64,000 nucleotides of DNA from Bacteroidota bacterium (GCA_024742495.1 JANSYJ010000001.1:434001-498000), one strand, 5' to 3'; numbered from the stretch's first letter, positions 8,341-17,658 are shown. The notes: generated by a model from the letters alone, not told the origin. A program made the numbers and translations.

Positions 8341-9760
8341 TTATACTAGTGATTTTTAGCATATTGGTCATCCCTTGGTCATGAATTGGCATACTGGCAA
8401 CCTTAACGATTAAATCGCCTTCGCTAACCAAGTTACTTTCAATAACCAGCTTTTTAATGTCGTCGAAGGTTTCGTCCGTACTTACCATTTTATCGTAAAA
8501 GAAGCCTCTAACACCCCATAAGAGGCTCATAGTATTGAGAATATTCCGATTGGAAGTAAACATAAACACATTGCTCTTGGGGCGATGTGCGGAGATTTTA
8601 AAGGCGGTATAACCACTAAAAGTCATGGTAAGTATGGCCGCTGCACCAATCTGATCCGCCACCTTACTGGCATTATAGCAGATGGAATCGGTAATAAAAC
8701 GCTTGTTTCTGTAGCGCGGAGGATTTTCTTCTTTTACGGCTACCTGGCCACTTTCCTCAACGTGGGCAATAATTTTGCTCATGGCCTCAATTACCGCCAC
8801 TGGGTTTTTCCCTACTGAAGTTTCACCACTCAACATCACGGCATCGGCTCCATCTAACACAGAGTTGGCCACATCATTAACCTCCGCCCGAGTTGGGGTA
8901 AGGTTTTCAATCATCGTTTCCATCATTTGGGTAGCAATAACCACTGGCTTAGCCATCAAATGACATTTATTTACGATCATTTTTTGAATGAGGGGAACCC
9001 CTTGCATAGGCACCTCTACCCCGAGATCTCCACGAGCAACCATAATACCATCTGAAGCATCAATTATCTCATCAATTTCTACTACCGCCTCAGGTTTTTC
9101 AATTTTTGAAATAATATGACAAGGGGCATTATTCTGCTGGAGAATATCCCGCAGTTGATAGACATCATTAGGGTTTCTAACGAAAGAAAGTGCCACCCAT
9201 TCTGCTTTGCATTCCATGGCAACCTCAAGGTCAGCAAGGTCTTTTTTAGTAAGGCAGGGAAGGCTAATTCGCGTATTAGGAAGGTTAACGCCTTTTCTCG
9301 ATTTTAAAGGACCACCTTGAATAACTTTGGCTTCAACCTTATCCTTACCATTACTCTTAATGGCTTCTAGAATGAGCTTACCATCATCAATGAGAATGCG
9401 GTCGCCAGGACGAACATCATTCGCAAACTTTTCATAGGTCATGTAAACCTGCGTAGAATCTCCTTCTAACTCAGTATTTGTGAAGGTAAGAACATCACCA
9501 ACCTTTAAATGCGAACCTTCTTTAACGGTGCCGACACGCAGTTTAGGTCCCTGCAAATCAGCTAATACAGCTATATTGGTGTCCAACTCTTCATTTAGCC
9601 TCCTAACTTTGTCTACTATTTCACGAGCGGCATCATGGCTACTGTGCGAAAAATTGATTCTGAAAACATTTACGCCAGCATGGACCATGTTTTTCATCAC
9701 CTTGTAATTGTCGGATGCCGGACCTAATGTGGCAACGATTTTAGCTTTATTTGCGGTCAT
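8327..9760 (-). CDS. pyk: Pyruvate kinase
   Basis: At 477 aa this matches bacterial pyruvate kinase, which makes pyruvate and ATP from phosphoenolpyruvate. It carries the N-terminal NFSHSSH phosphate site, the active-site segment SKIEKPEAV with the catalytic Lys, the metal and substrate motif MVARGDLGVEVP, and the C-terminal regulatory domain. It overlaps the upstream gene by 14 nt and the downstream dehydratase by 14 nt, so it is part of one transcript. Confidence 0.97.
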   Translation of the reverse strand: MTANKAKIVATLGPASDNYKVMKNMVHAGVNVFRINFSHSSHDAAREIVDKVRRLNEELDTNIAVLADLQGPKLRVGTVKEGSHLKVGDVLTFTNTELEGDSTQVYMTYEKFANDVRPGDRILIDDGKLILEAIKSNGKDKVEAKVIQGGPLKSRKGVNLPNTRISLPCLTKKDLADLEVAMECKAEWVALSFVRNPNDVYQLRDILQQNNAPCHIISKIEKPEAVVEIDEIIDASDGIMVARGDLGVEVPMQGVPLIQKMIVNKCHLMAKPVVIATQMMETMIENLTPTRAEVNDVANSVLDGADAVMLSGETSVGKNPVAVIEAMSKIIAHVEESGQVAVKEENPPRYRNKRFITDSICYNASKVADQIGAAAILTMTFSGYTAFKISAHRPKSNVFMFTSNRNILNTMSLLWGVRGFFYDKMVSTDETFDDIKKLVIESNLVSEGDLIVKVASMPIHDQGMTNMLKITSINEPG

Positions 9761-10250
9761 TATAATATTTTATTGATTTATTGAGCCTTTCTAAACCTTT
9801 GTCAGAAAGGCGATTTGCCTTATGTATTCCAGAGCAGGCCGCTAAGCGCTCTTCCCACCTTAGTGTAAATTTTACAACTTCTATATTTCCTTCAAACCAA
9901 AGAAAAAAATTGTAACCTTCTTTACTTGCTAGCCAGTTTTTTTCAAGAATCAGCTCATCTTCAAATAAAGCACCCTGGCTAGCCTGTTTCCCAATACTTT
10001 TATAGGAGCGGTTTTCCACGAATTTTATTTCGTGTTCGCGTAGTTCGTCATAAAAGCCCCAATTGCGATAAAGGTATCGCAATCCCTTATGATCGCTATA
10101 AAGGTCTTCCTTTAAGCGCGTTAGCTTAAGCCCTTCAAGCTCTCGGTTAAGGCCATAGCATAGGTTTAAGGCGCTCTTTTGGCTGATTAAACCGAAGGCA
10201 CAATTGATGGAACTATTTAAATCTTCAAGCTCGAGTTTGAACTTCGCCAT
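9747..10250 (-). CDS. IPExxxVDY-family-like hypothetical protein
   Basis: A 167-aa soluble protein without recognisable catalytic motifs. Its place between rnc and pyk is the conserved location of the uncharacterised IPExxxVDY family in Flavobacteriia. The C-terminal third has a segment (KEGYNFFLWFEGN) that could correspond to the name-giving motif, but the motif itself is not preserved. The family call rests mainly on context. It overlaps rnc by 26 nt and pyk by 14 nt, so translation is probably coupled. Confidence 0.6.
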   Translation of the reverse strand: MAKFKLELEDLNSSINCAFGLISQKSALNLCYGLNRELEGLKLTRLKEDLYSDHKGLRYLYRNWGFYDELREHEIKFVENRSYKSIGKQASQGALFEDELILEKNWLASKEGYNFFLWFEGNIEVVKFTLRWEERLAACSGIHKANRLSDKGLERLNKSIKYYNDRK

Positions 10251-10971
10251 GCGGCAAATTTAAGACTTGAAAAGCCGCTTTGGCAGATTCTTCTTCTGCT
10301 TTCTTTTTAGTAGCGGCGCTTCCTTGGCTTAGTTCCTGTTTCCCTAGCAAGCAGGCCACGTGGTAAATGGGATCATGGCTTTTGCCTTCGGTACGAATTA
10401 ATTGAAAGCTAATTTGTTTTTTCTCCTTCTGACTCCATTCTAATAGCCCGCTTTTATAGGAGGTTAAGCGCAGGGATAAGCTTTCAAGATTTAGCTTTTT
10501 TAAAACTTTTCGTTCTAAGAATTTTTGACAAGCTTCGTAGCCGTGATCAAGGTATAATGCCCCAATTAGTGCCTCAAAGGCATCACCTTTTAGCGATTTG
10601 GCCTTGGTTCCACGTGAGGGGGTAAAGTCTAAGAGTTGGTCTAAATTCATCCCATCCCCAAGTTCGTTTAAGTGTTTACGACTCACTAACTTACTCCGTA
10701 AACTGGTCAACTCCCCTTCTTCTCGGTTGGGATAGATGCGGTATAGATAATCTGTAATGACGGCCCCTAAAATGGCGTCGCCTAAAAACTCAAGTCTTTC
10801 ATTATTGAGTTTTTGGCCGTTTTTGAGCTCCTTACCGGCCGAACTATGCGTAAAGGCTAGCTGATAAATGGCCCCTTTTTGCACTTTAAAGCCGGTAATA
10901 GCTTCGATTTTAACAAAAAAGTTCTCGCCTTTTGAGGGGCGAGAACTCAATTTTTTTAGAAAAGAAAGCAT
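10225..10971 (-). CDS. rnc: Ribonuclease III
   Basis: A 248-aa enzyme with the signature NERLEFLGDAILG, the second metal-site helix GDAFEALIGALYLDHG and a C-terminal double-stranded RNA-binding domain. It cuts dsRNA in rRNA processing and mRNA turnover. ATG at 10971 is preferred over the in-frame TTG at 10974. Codons 9-18 (10920-10947) fold into a perfect 10-bp stem with an 8-nt loop followed by six T, a structure reminiscent of rnc self-cleavage or attenuation. It lies 15 nt downstream of fabF and overlaps the next gene by 26 nt. Confidence 0.96.
   Translation of the reverse strand: MLSFLKKLSSRPSKGENFFVKIEAITGFKVQKGAIYQLAFTHSSAGKELKNGQKLNNERLEFLGDAILGAVITDYLYRIYPNREEGELTSLRSKLVSRKHLNELGDGMNLDQLLDFTPSRGTKAKSLKGDAFEALIGALYLDHGYEACQKFLERKVLKKLNLESLSLRLTSYKSGLLEWSQKEKKQISFQLIRTEGKSHDPIYHVACLLGKQELSQGSAATKKKAEEESAKAAFQVLNLPHGEVQTRA
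10915..10947 (-). other. Perfect hairpin with T tract inside the rnc start region
   Basis: On the rnc strand AGTTCTCGCC, loop CCTCAAAA and GGCGAGAACT form a 10-bp stem. It is followed at once by a T run (bases 10915-10919 plus the stem end), the layout of an intrinsic terminator or attenuator. It lies within codons 9-18. On the opposite strand the hairpin is followed by CAA and a T7 run, so it could also stop antisense transcripts. Confidence 0.6.
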
Positions 10972-10986
10972 CAAACAATCTGAAAG

Positions 10987-12237
10987 TTAAGACAACTTTC
11001 GAAACATTACTGAAGCATTGTGGCCTCCAAAACCAAAGGTATTGCTGATGGCCGCCCTTACTTCACGCTTTTGAGCTTTATGAAAGGTGAGGTTCAATTT
11101 GGCATCAATCTCCGGGTCATCAGTAAAGTGATTAATCGTAGGAGGAATAATGTCATTTTGCACAGCCAATACGCAAGCAATCGCCTCTATCGCTCCAGCG
11201 GCACCAAGGAGGTGGCCGGTCATGGATTTCGTAGAGCTGATGTTTAAACGATAGGCATCATCACCAAATACAGCTTTAATAGCTTTTAACTCTGCAACAT
11301 CTCCAAGTGGAGTAGAAGTTCCATGCACATTGATGTAGTCAACGTCCTCGGGCTTTAAGCCAGATTCTTCAAGAACTTGTTTCATAACACCCATGGCACC
11401 AAGTCCCTCAGGGTGAGGAGCTGTGATATGATGGGCATCGGCAGAAATCCCTGAGCCAACTAATTCCGCGTAGATCTTTGCTCCGCGGGCCTTAGCGTGC
11501 TCATATTCTTCAAGTACCAAACACCCTGAACCCTCTCCTAGTACAAAGCCTTCACGATCTTTATCAAAAGGCCTGCTGGCCGTTTCTGGAGAATCGTTTC
11601 GCGTACTTAGGGCGTGCATGGCATTAAAGCCACCCATACCGGATTGGTTTACTGCTGCTTCGCTACCACCGGATAAGCAAACATCAATTTTGCCTAAGCG
11701 GATGTAGTTAAAAGCATCAATCATGGAGTTTGTTGAAGAAGCACAGGCCGAAACAGTGGAGTAGTTAGGACCCCTAAAACCATACTTTATGCTAATGTGG
11801 CCAGGAGCCAAATCAGCAATCATCTTAGGTATAAAAAAGGGATTGAAACGAGGAGTTCCATCGCCATTAGCGAAATTGATACATTCCTCTTGAAAAGTAT
11901 CTAAACCTCCAATTCCTGAGCCCCAAATTACACCTACACGTTCTGGGTTTAGGTTTAAGTCCGCGATACCACTATCCGCAACCGCTTGATCGGCGGTAAC
12001 AATAGCGTACTGCGTAAAGCGATCCATGCGTCGGGCTTCCTTGCGATCTATATAATCCTTTACATCAAAGTCTTTGAGCTCGCAAGCAAACTGCGTTTTG
12101 AACTTTTCGGGATCAAAACGAGTAATCCGGGCCGCACCACTTTTACCTTCCAGCAAATTTTGCCAGTAGGTATCCACGTCGTTACCGATAGGAGTTAAAG
12201 CCCCTAATCCTGTTACTACAACCCTCTTTAGTTCCAT
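10987..12237 (-). CDS. fabF: Beta-ketoacyl-[acyl-carrier-protein] synthase II
   Basis: A 416-aa condensing enzyme of type II fatty-acid synthesis. It elongates acyl-ACP with malonyl-ACP. The catalytic triad is visible as Cys165 (SACASSTN), His305 (VHGTSTPLGD) and His342 (GHLLGAAGA). It lies 8 nt downstream of acpP, whose product is its substrate carrier, and 15 nt upstream of rnc. The acpP-fabF-rnc order is widespread in bacteria. Confidence 0.97.
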   Translation of the reverse strand: MELKRVVVTGLGALTPIGNDVDTYWQNLLEGKSGAARITRFDPEKFKTQFACELKDFDVKDYIDRKEARRMDRFTQYAIVTADQAVADSGIADLNLNPERVGVIWGSGIGGLDTFQEECINFANGDGTPRFNPFFIPKMIADLAPGHISIKYGFRGPNYSTVSACASSTNSMIDAFNYIRLGKIDVCLSGGSEAAVNQSGMGGFNAMHALSTRNDSPETASRPFDKDREGFVLGEGSGCLVLEEYEHAKARGAKIYAELVGSGISADAHHITAPHPEGLGAMGVMKQVLEESGLKPEDVDYINVHGTSTPLGDVAELKAIKAVFGDDAYRLNISSTKSMTGHLLGAAGAIEAIACVLAVQNDIIPPTINHFTDDPEIDAKLNLTFHKAQKREVRAAISNTFGFGGHNASVMFRKLS

Positions 12238-12245
12238 AGCGGAGA

Positions 12246-12482
12246 CTACTTTTTGGCCTCTTCTATATAGGCTACAGCTTGACCTACAGTTGTGATGTTT
12301 TCAGCTTGATCGTCTGGGATCTGGATATCGAATTCCTTCTCGAATTCCATAATTAACTCGACGGTGTCCAAGGAATCAGCACCCAAATCATTGGTGAAAC
12401 TTGCTTCGTTGGTAACTTCGTTTTCGTCTACTCCTAGCTTGTCTACAATGATAGCTTTTACTTTAGAAGCGATTTCTGACAT
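12246..12482 (-). CDS. acpP: Acyl carrier protein
   Basis: A 78-aa acidic protein with the phosphopantetheine attachment motif [15 protein letters not shown]; Ser37 is the modified residue. It carries the growing acyl chain in fatty-acid synthesis. It is the first gene of the minus-strand run acpP-fabF-rnc-9747 gene-pyk-dehydratase. The promoter should lie in the 111-nt gap to purN; TTTCTTTG is the nearest -7-like element there, without a convincing -33 box. Confidence 0.97.
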   Translation of the reverse strand: MSEIASKVKAIIVDKLGVDENEVTNEASFTNDLGADSLDTVELIMEFEKEFDIQIPDDQAENITTVGQAVAYIEEAKK

Positions 12483-12542
12483 GATAATTTGTTTAAAATT
12501 ATAAGCTGCAAAGAAAGGAAATAAATCAAAATGGGCGCCTTG

Positions 12543-12576
12543 TTTTGTGCTTGCATTATTTGCTTTTGTATTTTCG
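12543..12576 (+). promoter_or_regulatory. Probable purN promoter (Bacteroidota type)
   Basis: TTTTG at 12543-12547 is followed after 21 nt by TATTTTCG at 12569-12576. This is one base off the TAnnTTTG -7 element established for Bacteroidota, with acceptable spacing to a -33 TTTG. Transcription would start about 10 nt before the purN ATG. Confidence 0.35.
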
Positions 12577-12593
12577 TGGGGTAGATTTTTGCC

Positions 12594-13160
12594 ATGAAAA
12601 ATATTGTAGTCCTTGCTTCTGGTTCAGGGACCAATGCCGATAACATCGCGCATTATTTTGAAGATAGCGACATCGCTCGGGTTGTTGCAGTCATTACCAA
12701 CAGATCTGATGCAGGGGTTTTGGATAAAGCTCGCAAGCTGGGTATCAGAGCGATAACCTTAAGCAATGCGGAGATTGCCGATGGTACTCTGCAAGAGAAA
12801 CTGCTAAACCTTCGCTGCGATTTAGTGGTGCTAGCTGGCTTCCTTCGCAAGGTTCCACAGGAGCTTATTCAAGCATTTGAAAAGCGAATAATTAATATCC
12901 ATCCGGCATTATTACCTGATTATGGTGGCGAAGGAATGTATGGAAAATATGTTCATCAGGCCGTTGTTGAGAACGAAGAGGAGGTTTCGGGCATCACAAT
13001 TCACTATGTAAATGAGGAATATGACGAAGGCGAAATCATTTTTCAAGAAGAAGTAGAGATTGATTTCGAAGATACTTGGGAGGACGTGGAGTATAAAGTT
13101 AGAGAACTGGAATACCGTCACTACCCCTCAGTAATCGAGTACCTGCTACCAAACCTCTAA
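12594..13160 (+). CDS. purN: Phosphoribosylglycinamide formyltransferase
   Basis: At 188 aa this is full length. It formylates GAR with 10-formyl-tetrahydrofolate, the third step of de novo purine synthesis. The N-terminal SGSGTNADN phosphate loop is present, and the catalytic residues are Asn101, His103 ([12 protein letters not shown]) and Asp144 (EYDEGEI). It is followed after 1 nt by rnhA, so the two are co-transcribed. It is divergent from acpP. Confidence 0.95.
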   Translation: MKNIVVLASGSGTNADNIAHYFEDSDIARVVAVITNRSDAGVLDKARKLGIRAITLSNAEIADGTLQEKLLNLRCDLVVLAGFLRKVPQELIQAFEKRIINIHPALLPDYGGEGMYGKYVHQAVVENEEEVSGITIHYVNEEYDEGEIIFQEEVEIDFEDTWEDVEYKVRELEYRHYPSVIEYLLPNL

Positions 13161-13161
13161 A

Positions 13162-13623
13162 ATGATCATCTATTTATACACCGATGGCGCGGCCAAGGGA
13201 AATCCTGGGCCCGGAGGCTACGGTATTGTTTTGGAAGCCGGTAAATATCGCAAAGAGCTATCGGGAGGCTTTAGAAAAACCACCAATAACCGAATGGAAT
13301 TATTGGCGGTAATCGTGGGCCTAGAGGCATTAAAAAAACCCGCATCCCAAGTACGGGTGGTTTCCGACTCTAAATATGTGGTGGACGCCATTAATAAAGG
13401 TTGGTTAAAGTCGTGGATACAAAAGGATTTTAAAGCCAAAAAAAATGTGGACTTATGGAAGCGAATGGTGCCCCTTTTGCACAAACATCAAGTAAGCTTT
13501 CACTGGGTAAAAGGACATAATGATCATCCTCAAAATGAAAGATGCGACCGACTAGCCGTTGCCGCAAGCGAAGGTCCAGGTTTGCCTCCGGATCACGGTT
13601 TTGAGACTCAAGATCGCTCCTAA
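13162..13623 (+). CDS. rnhA: Ribonuclease HI
   Basis: A 153-aa enzyme that cuts the RNA strand of RNA-DNA hybrids, with the complete DEDD metal centre at Asp8 (TDGAAKGNPGPGG), Glu46 (NNRMELLAV), Asp69 (VSDSKYVV) and Asp129 (ERCDRLA). The catalytic-loop His119 lies in WVKGHND. The gene begins 1 nt after purN. Its stop overlaps that of the convergent M23 peptidase by 4 nt. Confidence 0.95.
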   Translation: MIIYLYTDGAAKGNPGPGGYGIVLEAGKYRKELSGGFRKTTNNRMELLAVIVGLEALKKPASQVRVVSDSKYVVDAINKGWLKSWIQKDFKAKKNVDLWKRMVPLLHKHQVSFHWVKGHNDHPQNERCDRLAVAASEGPGLPPDHGFETQDRS

Positions 13624-14486
13624 AAGAGAATATATTCCTCAGGGTCAACAGGGTATCCGTTAAACCAAAGTTCAAAGTGTAGATGCGGTCCATTGGTTAA
13701 TTCACCCGAATTACCAATAATTGAAATGGGCTCGCCCGCCGTAACTTCTTCCCCTTGTGATTTCAATAAGGCGGAATTATGCTTGTAAACGGATATAAAC
13801 TTCTCGGCATGTTGCAGGATTATCACATATCCTGTTTCGGCAGTCCATTCGGAGAAAATAACCCGACCATCTTGTGCCGCCTTAATAACCTCATTTTCTT
13901 TAGCGACCACATCAACACCTAAATGATCATCTTTGGGATTAAAGGCATTTGTGATGAGGCCCTTGATAGGGGAAAAAAAGTTTAAACTCTCAAGCTTCAG
14001 TCCAGGATCACCTTCAATAGGAATATTAAATCGTTCCTCTTCCTCCACCAGTTTCCGTAAAATAGAATCTTCTTCACTAGGGCTAAAGTCTAAACTCACT
14101 TGGTTTAAGCTATCCAGCACTAAGCTGTCGCTGAGGTCTAAGGGTGCCTTTCCATTAATAATACCTTGAATATTATCGAGGTATAATGCATTAAAGCTTA
14201 GTTGATCTTCAATACTGTCGGTTACCCGCGCTAAGCGGATGGCGTTGCGCTTCAATTTAGTGCTAGAATAGCCCGGAATATATTCACGCAATGGCGTAAA
14301 AGCAATTAAGAGGGTCGTGCCTGCAATCAGTAGAATGCCGGTTAAACCTGAAACAACAAACACATTGAGGCGACTCAGCTTAAAACTAAGTTTTTCTTCA
14401 AAGGTGTCATCGTTTAGAATCACCAAGCGGTATTTGTTCCGCAACTTGGTAATTACCCTATTCGAATCTTTTCGCTCTTTAGCCAT
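13620..14486 (-). CDS. M23 family peptidoglycan metallopeptidase, membrane anchored
   Basis: A 288-aa protein. A short cytoplasmic N-terminus is followed by one membrane helix (about residues 42-63), a periplasmic linker, and a C-terminal LytM/M23 domain. Zinc ligands His188, Asp192 and His270 and the catalytic His236 and His268 are all in place, so it should be an active cell-wall endopeptidase rather than a degenerate activator. A -7-like element (GATATTTG, 14492-14499) ends 5 nt before the ATG, so the message may be leaderless. Confidence 0.88.
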   Translation of the reverse strand: MAKERKDSNRVITKLRNKYRLVILNDDTFEEKLSFKLSRLNVFVVSGLTGILLIAGTTLLIAFTPLREYIPGYSSTKLKRNAIRLARVTDSIEDQLSFNALYLDNIQGIINGKAPLDLSDSLVLDSLNQVSLDFSPSEEDSILRKLVEEEERFNIPIEGDPGLKLESLNFFSPIKGLITNAFNPKDDHLGVDVVAKENEVIKAAQDGRVIFSEWTAETGYVIILQHAEKFISVYKHNSALLKSQGEEVTAGEPISIIGNSGELTNGPHLHFELWFNGYPVDPEEYILF

Positions 14487-14491
14487 TGCTG

Positions 14492-14499
14492 CAAATATC
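14492..14499 (-). promoter_or_regulatory. -7 element abutting the M23 start codon
   Basis: On the minus strand GATATTTG is one base off TAnnTTTG and lies 21 nt downstream of a TTG. Only 5 nt separate it from the M23 ATG, so transcription would begin at or next to the start codon. Confidence 0.35.
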
Positions 14500-14580
14500 T
14501 AAAATCCCAAACGGATGCATCAAGAATTCAGCTTTTTGCTTAAAAGCGAAGAAATTCCAAGCTTAGTATTTAGATTACAA

Positions 14581-14588
14581 TATTTTTG
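14581..14588 (+). promoter_or_regulatory. Consensus -7 element upstream of porW/sprE
   Basis: TATTTTTG matches TAnnTTTG exactly and lies 44 nt before the TTG start of the PorW-like gene. No clear -33 TTG is found 17-23 nt upstream, so it is a partial match. Confidence 0.35.
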
Positions 14589-14632
14589 CGCTTAGAATGT
14601 TAATCCATCCCAAACTCAATTAGGAGCATCCC

Positions 14633-17239
14633 TTGAAGTCGGCACGTACTGTTTTTCTTTTCCTGTTAATAATACTTGGTCTAGGCGCATGCTCTAGAAC
14701 GAAGGATATTTTTACAGCCCGAACTTACCATCGGATGGTGAGCAAATACAATATTATCTTTAATGGAGAAGAGGCGCTCCTAAAAGCACGTACCACCCTT
14801 CGCACCCAGCATAAAGACGATTATGATAACTTCCTTCCCATCTATAGAGAAGGAACGGAAACGAGTGCCTCCAGCGTTAAGCCGGATCTTGAAAAAACCT
14901 TGGAAAAAGGCACTAAAACCATCCAAAAGCATTCGATGCTAATTGATGGCAAACAAAAGAACAGCTATATAGACGACGCGTATTTATTGATGGGTAAAGC
15001 CCACTATTTTAATCGCGATTATCCTCAAGCTTTAGAAGCTTTCAACTTTGTAATTCAAAAATTTAGAGATCCAGAAATTAGAGCTGAAGCGGAATTGTGG
15101 GCTGCAAAAACCGAAACGGCCATGGAAAACTTTATTCCCGCCAAAGCTCGTTTCGATAAACTTTACAGCAATGCATCTCTTTCCAATCACCTTAATGCTC
15201 ATGTTTTTGCATCATTTGCCCAACTCGAATTTGTGCAAGGGAATTATGAAAACGCCTATCAGCTCTTAATACAAGCAGCAGAAAAGGTTGATGAAAAGGA
15301 ATTATCGCTACGCTGGCTCTATATCTGTGGACAGCTACAATCGGAATTGGGTCGGGATTATGAAGCCAGCCAGCTCTTTGAGCGCGTTATTAAAAAAGGG
15401 CCTCCCTATGAACTGCTTTTTAATGCGCAGCTTAATAATGCCCGCAATTACGATGTAAACTTAATGGACCCTTCCGAGGCCTATGAGAAGCTCGAGAAGA
15501 TGCTGCGCGATGAGAAAAACTATGATAATCGCGATCAGATTTATTATGTGATGGCGGAACTAGCGCAGAAGCTAGAAGACGATGGCGACCGAGATGACTT
15601 CTTGAATAAATCAATACGGGTAAGCACTCAAAACCCAAAACAGAAGGCCTTGAGCTATCTGTGGTTAGCAGAAATTCGTTTTGATGAAAAGGTTTATGAA
15701 AAGGCTCAGGCCTATTACGACAGCTGTTTTCAGTTCTTACCTAAGGACCACCCTAAGTACAGCCTTGTAGAAACTTTAAAAAAGAGCTTGGGGCGCTTAG
15801 TGACCAACCTTCAAACTATCGCTTTACAGGATAGCCTTCAATCTTTAGCCTTGCTTTCCGAAAAGCAGCAACTTGCTGTGGCTGAGAAAATCATCGACAA
15901 GATTAAAGAAGCAGATGAGGAAGCCCTAAGAGCTAAAAACAATGAACTTGATAATCTCGCCTTTAATAGCGGGAATAATAATCAACAGGGTATTGGCGGC
16001 TTGGCCGGAATGGGCAATGCCAATCAACAGTTTTACTTTTACAATCCTACCCTCCGATCGGCGGGAGTTTCCGCCTTTACAACGAAATGGGGTAATAGGA
16101 AACTCGAGGATAATTGGCGCCGTAAGGACAAGTCTATTGTTCTAAACGACCCTGAAGCACAAGAAGGTGGTGGAGAGGCCGGCGGAACAGAGGGTGACCC
16201 AGAGGAGCTTGACCCCCGCTATGATCCCCAAATCTATATTGCCCAAATCCCGAACGACTCTGCCTCACTGGACTCGAGTAATGCCCTCATTGTTGCGGCC
16301 TTATTTGATAACGGCCTTCTTTATAAGGAAGAAATAAAAGACTTGGCGGCTGCATCGGAAGCCATTTTGGACTTACTAAAACGCTATCCCGACTTAAAGG
16401 AAAAACCAAGGGCTTGGTATATTCTTTACAGGGTTTACACCCAGATGCCCGACGAAACAAATAGGGCGATTTACAAGAATAAAATTCTAAGTGAGTTTCC
16501 ACAATCGGAGTATGCCTACTTAATTTTAAATGAAGGAAAAGATAAAAAGAGCGTTGATGAATCTGAAGCCAAACAAACTTATGCTAGCGCTTTTCAGCAA
16601 TATGAAAACAAAAACTACGGCCAGGCTTTAAGCCTTTGTAAGCAGGGTATCGAAAAGTACCAATCGAGCCGATATGGCGCACGTTTCTTTTTATTACGAG
16701 CCTATTGCGAGGCGGGCCTGCAAAAAATGGAAGAGCTTAAACTTGCTTTGCAAACGGTTTTAAAAACCTATCCGCAAACGCCAGAATCAGCGCAAGCTCA
16801 AAAAATTCTCAATGCCATGGGTAATGAGGGCGCGGAGCAACCCACGGAAGCGAAAAAGGCTAATGCAAATGCGTATCGAACCGATTTTAGCACCAAACAC
16901 CGCTACGTTTTGTTGGTTCCCAATAAACGGGGAAACGCCAATCAGATGTCCATTGAACTGGCCAACTTTAACAGCAAGTATTATCCATCGAGCAAATTAT
17001 TGGTTAAAAAACTTTTAATGGGCCTGGACTGGCAGTTAATAATGGTTAGTGGCTTAGCTAATAAGCAGCAGGCAGAGCGCTATTTAAAGACCATAATTAA
17101 TGAAAAACCCCTTGAAAAAGAACTCCTTTCTATTAGTTTCGAACAATTTGTAATTTCGAACTCCAATTTTTCGCCTTTTTACAAGGCGCAAGATATTTCG
17201 GGATACAAAGAGTTTTACGAGGAACATTATTCAAAATAG
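14633..17239 (+). CDS. porW: T9SS-associated TPR lipoprotein PorW/SprE
   Basis: An 868-aa protein with a signal peptide and lipobox (LGLGAC). The N-terminus (RTKDIFTARTYHRMVSKYN, then IIFNGEEAL) is typical of PorW/SprE, and many TPR-like helical repeats follow. PorW/SprE is an envelope lipoprotein required for type IX secretion and gliding in Flavobacterium. A Gly/Asn-rich linker lies near residues 440-470. The start is TTG at 14633, preceded by AGGAG, one of the few clear Shine-Dalgarno-like sequences here. It is followed by bactofilin after 2 nt and leads into the ATP synthase genes, as in other Flavobacteriales. Confidence 0.85.
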   Translation: MKSARTVFLFLLIILGLGACSRTKDIFTARTYHRMVSKYNIIFNGEEALLKARTTLRTQHKDDYDNFLPIYREGTETSASSVKPDLEKTLEKGTKTIQKHSMLIDGKQKNSYIDDAYLLMGKAHYFNRDYPQALEAFNFVIQKFRDPEIRAEAELWAAKTETAMENFIPAKARFDKLYSNASLSNHLNAHVFASFAQLEFVQGNYENAYQLLIQAAEKVDEKELSLRWLYICGQLQSELGRDYEASQLFERVIKKGPPYELLFNAQLNNARNYDVNLMDPSEAYEKLEKMLRDEKNYDNRDQIYYVMAELAQKLEDDGDRDDFLNKSIRVSTQNPKQKALSYLWLAEIRFDEKVYEKAQAYYDSCFQFLPKDHPKYSLVETLKKSLGRLVTNLQTIALQDSLQSLALLSEKQQLAVAEKIIDKIKEADEEALRAKNNELDNLAFNSGNNNQQGIGGLAGMGNANQQFYFYNPTLRSAGVSAFTTKWGNRKLEDNWRRKDKSIVLNDPEAQEGGGEAGGTEGDPEELDPRYDPQIYIAQIPNDSASLDSSNALIVAALFDNGLLYKEEIKDLAAASEAILDLLKRYPDLKEKPRAWYILYRVYTQMPDETNRAIYKNKILSEFPQSEYAYLILNEGKDKKSVDESEAKQTYASAFQQYENKNYGQALSLCKQGIEKYQSSRYGARFFLLRAYCEAGLQKMEELKLALQTVLKTYPQTPESAQAQKILNAMGNEGAEQPTEAKKANANAYRTDFSTKHRYVLLVPNKRGNANQMSIELANFNSKYYPSSKLLVKKLLMGLDWQLIMVSGLANKQQAERYLKTIINEKPLEKELLSISFEQFVISNSNFSPFYKAQDISGYKEFYEEHYSK

Positions 17240-17241
17240 AG

Positions 17242-17658
17242 ATGATTAAAAAATCAAAAGAGGTAAATATTAGCCCCAGCAGCAGCAACCGCATCTTACA
17301 GGGAACGAGTATAGATGGTAATGTGAGCTCAGAAGGCGATTTTCGAGTAGACGGTCAAATTAATGGTAACATTAACATTACTGGTAAACTTGTAATTGGC
17401 GAAAAAGGATTGGTTAAAGGGGAGGTAAAATGCGGTTCCGCCCGAATTTCTGGTCGATTAGAAGGAACCATGATTGTGGAAGATCTTTTAAACCTCGAAG
17501 CTTCAGCCCGAGTGGAAGGAGATATTTTCACCATTAAATTAGCGATAGAACCAGGAGCAGAATTTAGTGGTTCTTGTAAAATGGGAGCGGTAGTTCGCGA
17601 AATTCAGAATGATGGCAGCACCCAAAAAGAACAACGACGATCTGAAAAGATCTCTTAA
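17242..17658 (+). CDS. Bactofilin (polymer-forming cytoskeletal protein)
   Basis: A 138-aa protein. Its central part is a run of short beta-helix turns (EGDFRVDGQINGNI, LVIGEKGLVKGEV, ARISGRLEGTM), the bactofilin fold that polymerises into membrane-associated filaments. The Arg/Lys-rich C-terminus runs into the overlapping start of the next gene (50-nt overlap). Context between porW and AtpZ is conserved in Flavobacteriales. The specific role in this cell is unknown. Confidence 0.88.
   Translation: MIKKSKEVNISPSSSNRILQGTSIDGNVSSEGDFRVDGQINGNINITGKLVIGEKGLVKGEVKCGSARISGRLEGTMIVEDLLNLEASARVEGDIFTIKLAIEPGAEFSGSCKMGAVVREIQNDGSTQKEQRRSEKIS

Noticed and set aside
10606-10621. A third CACGTG site (GGTTCCACGTGAGGGG) in rnc
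   Set aside because: Only one half matches parS, and it lies inside conserved coding sequence.
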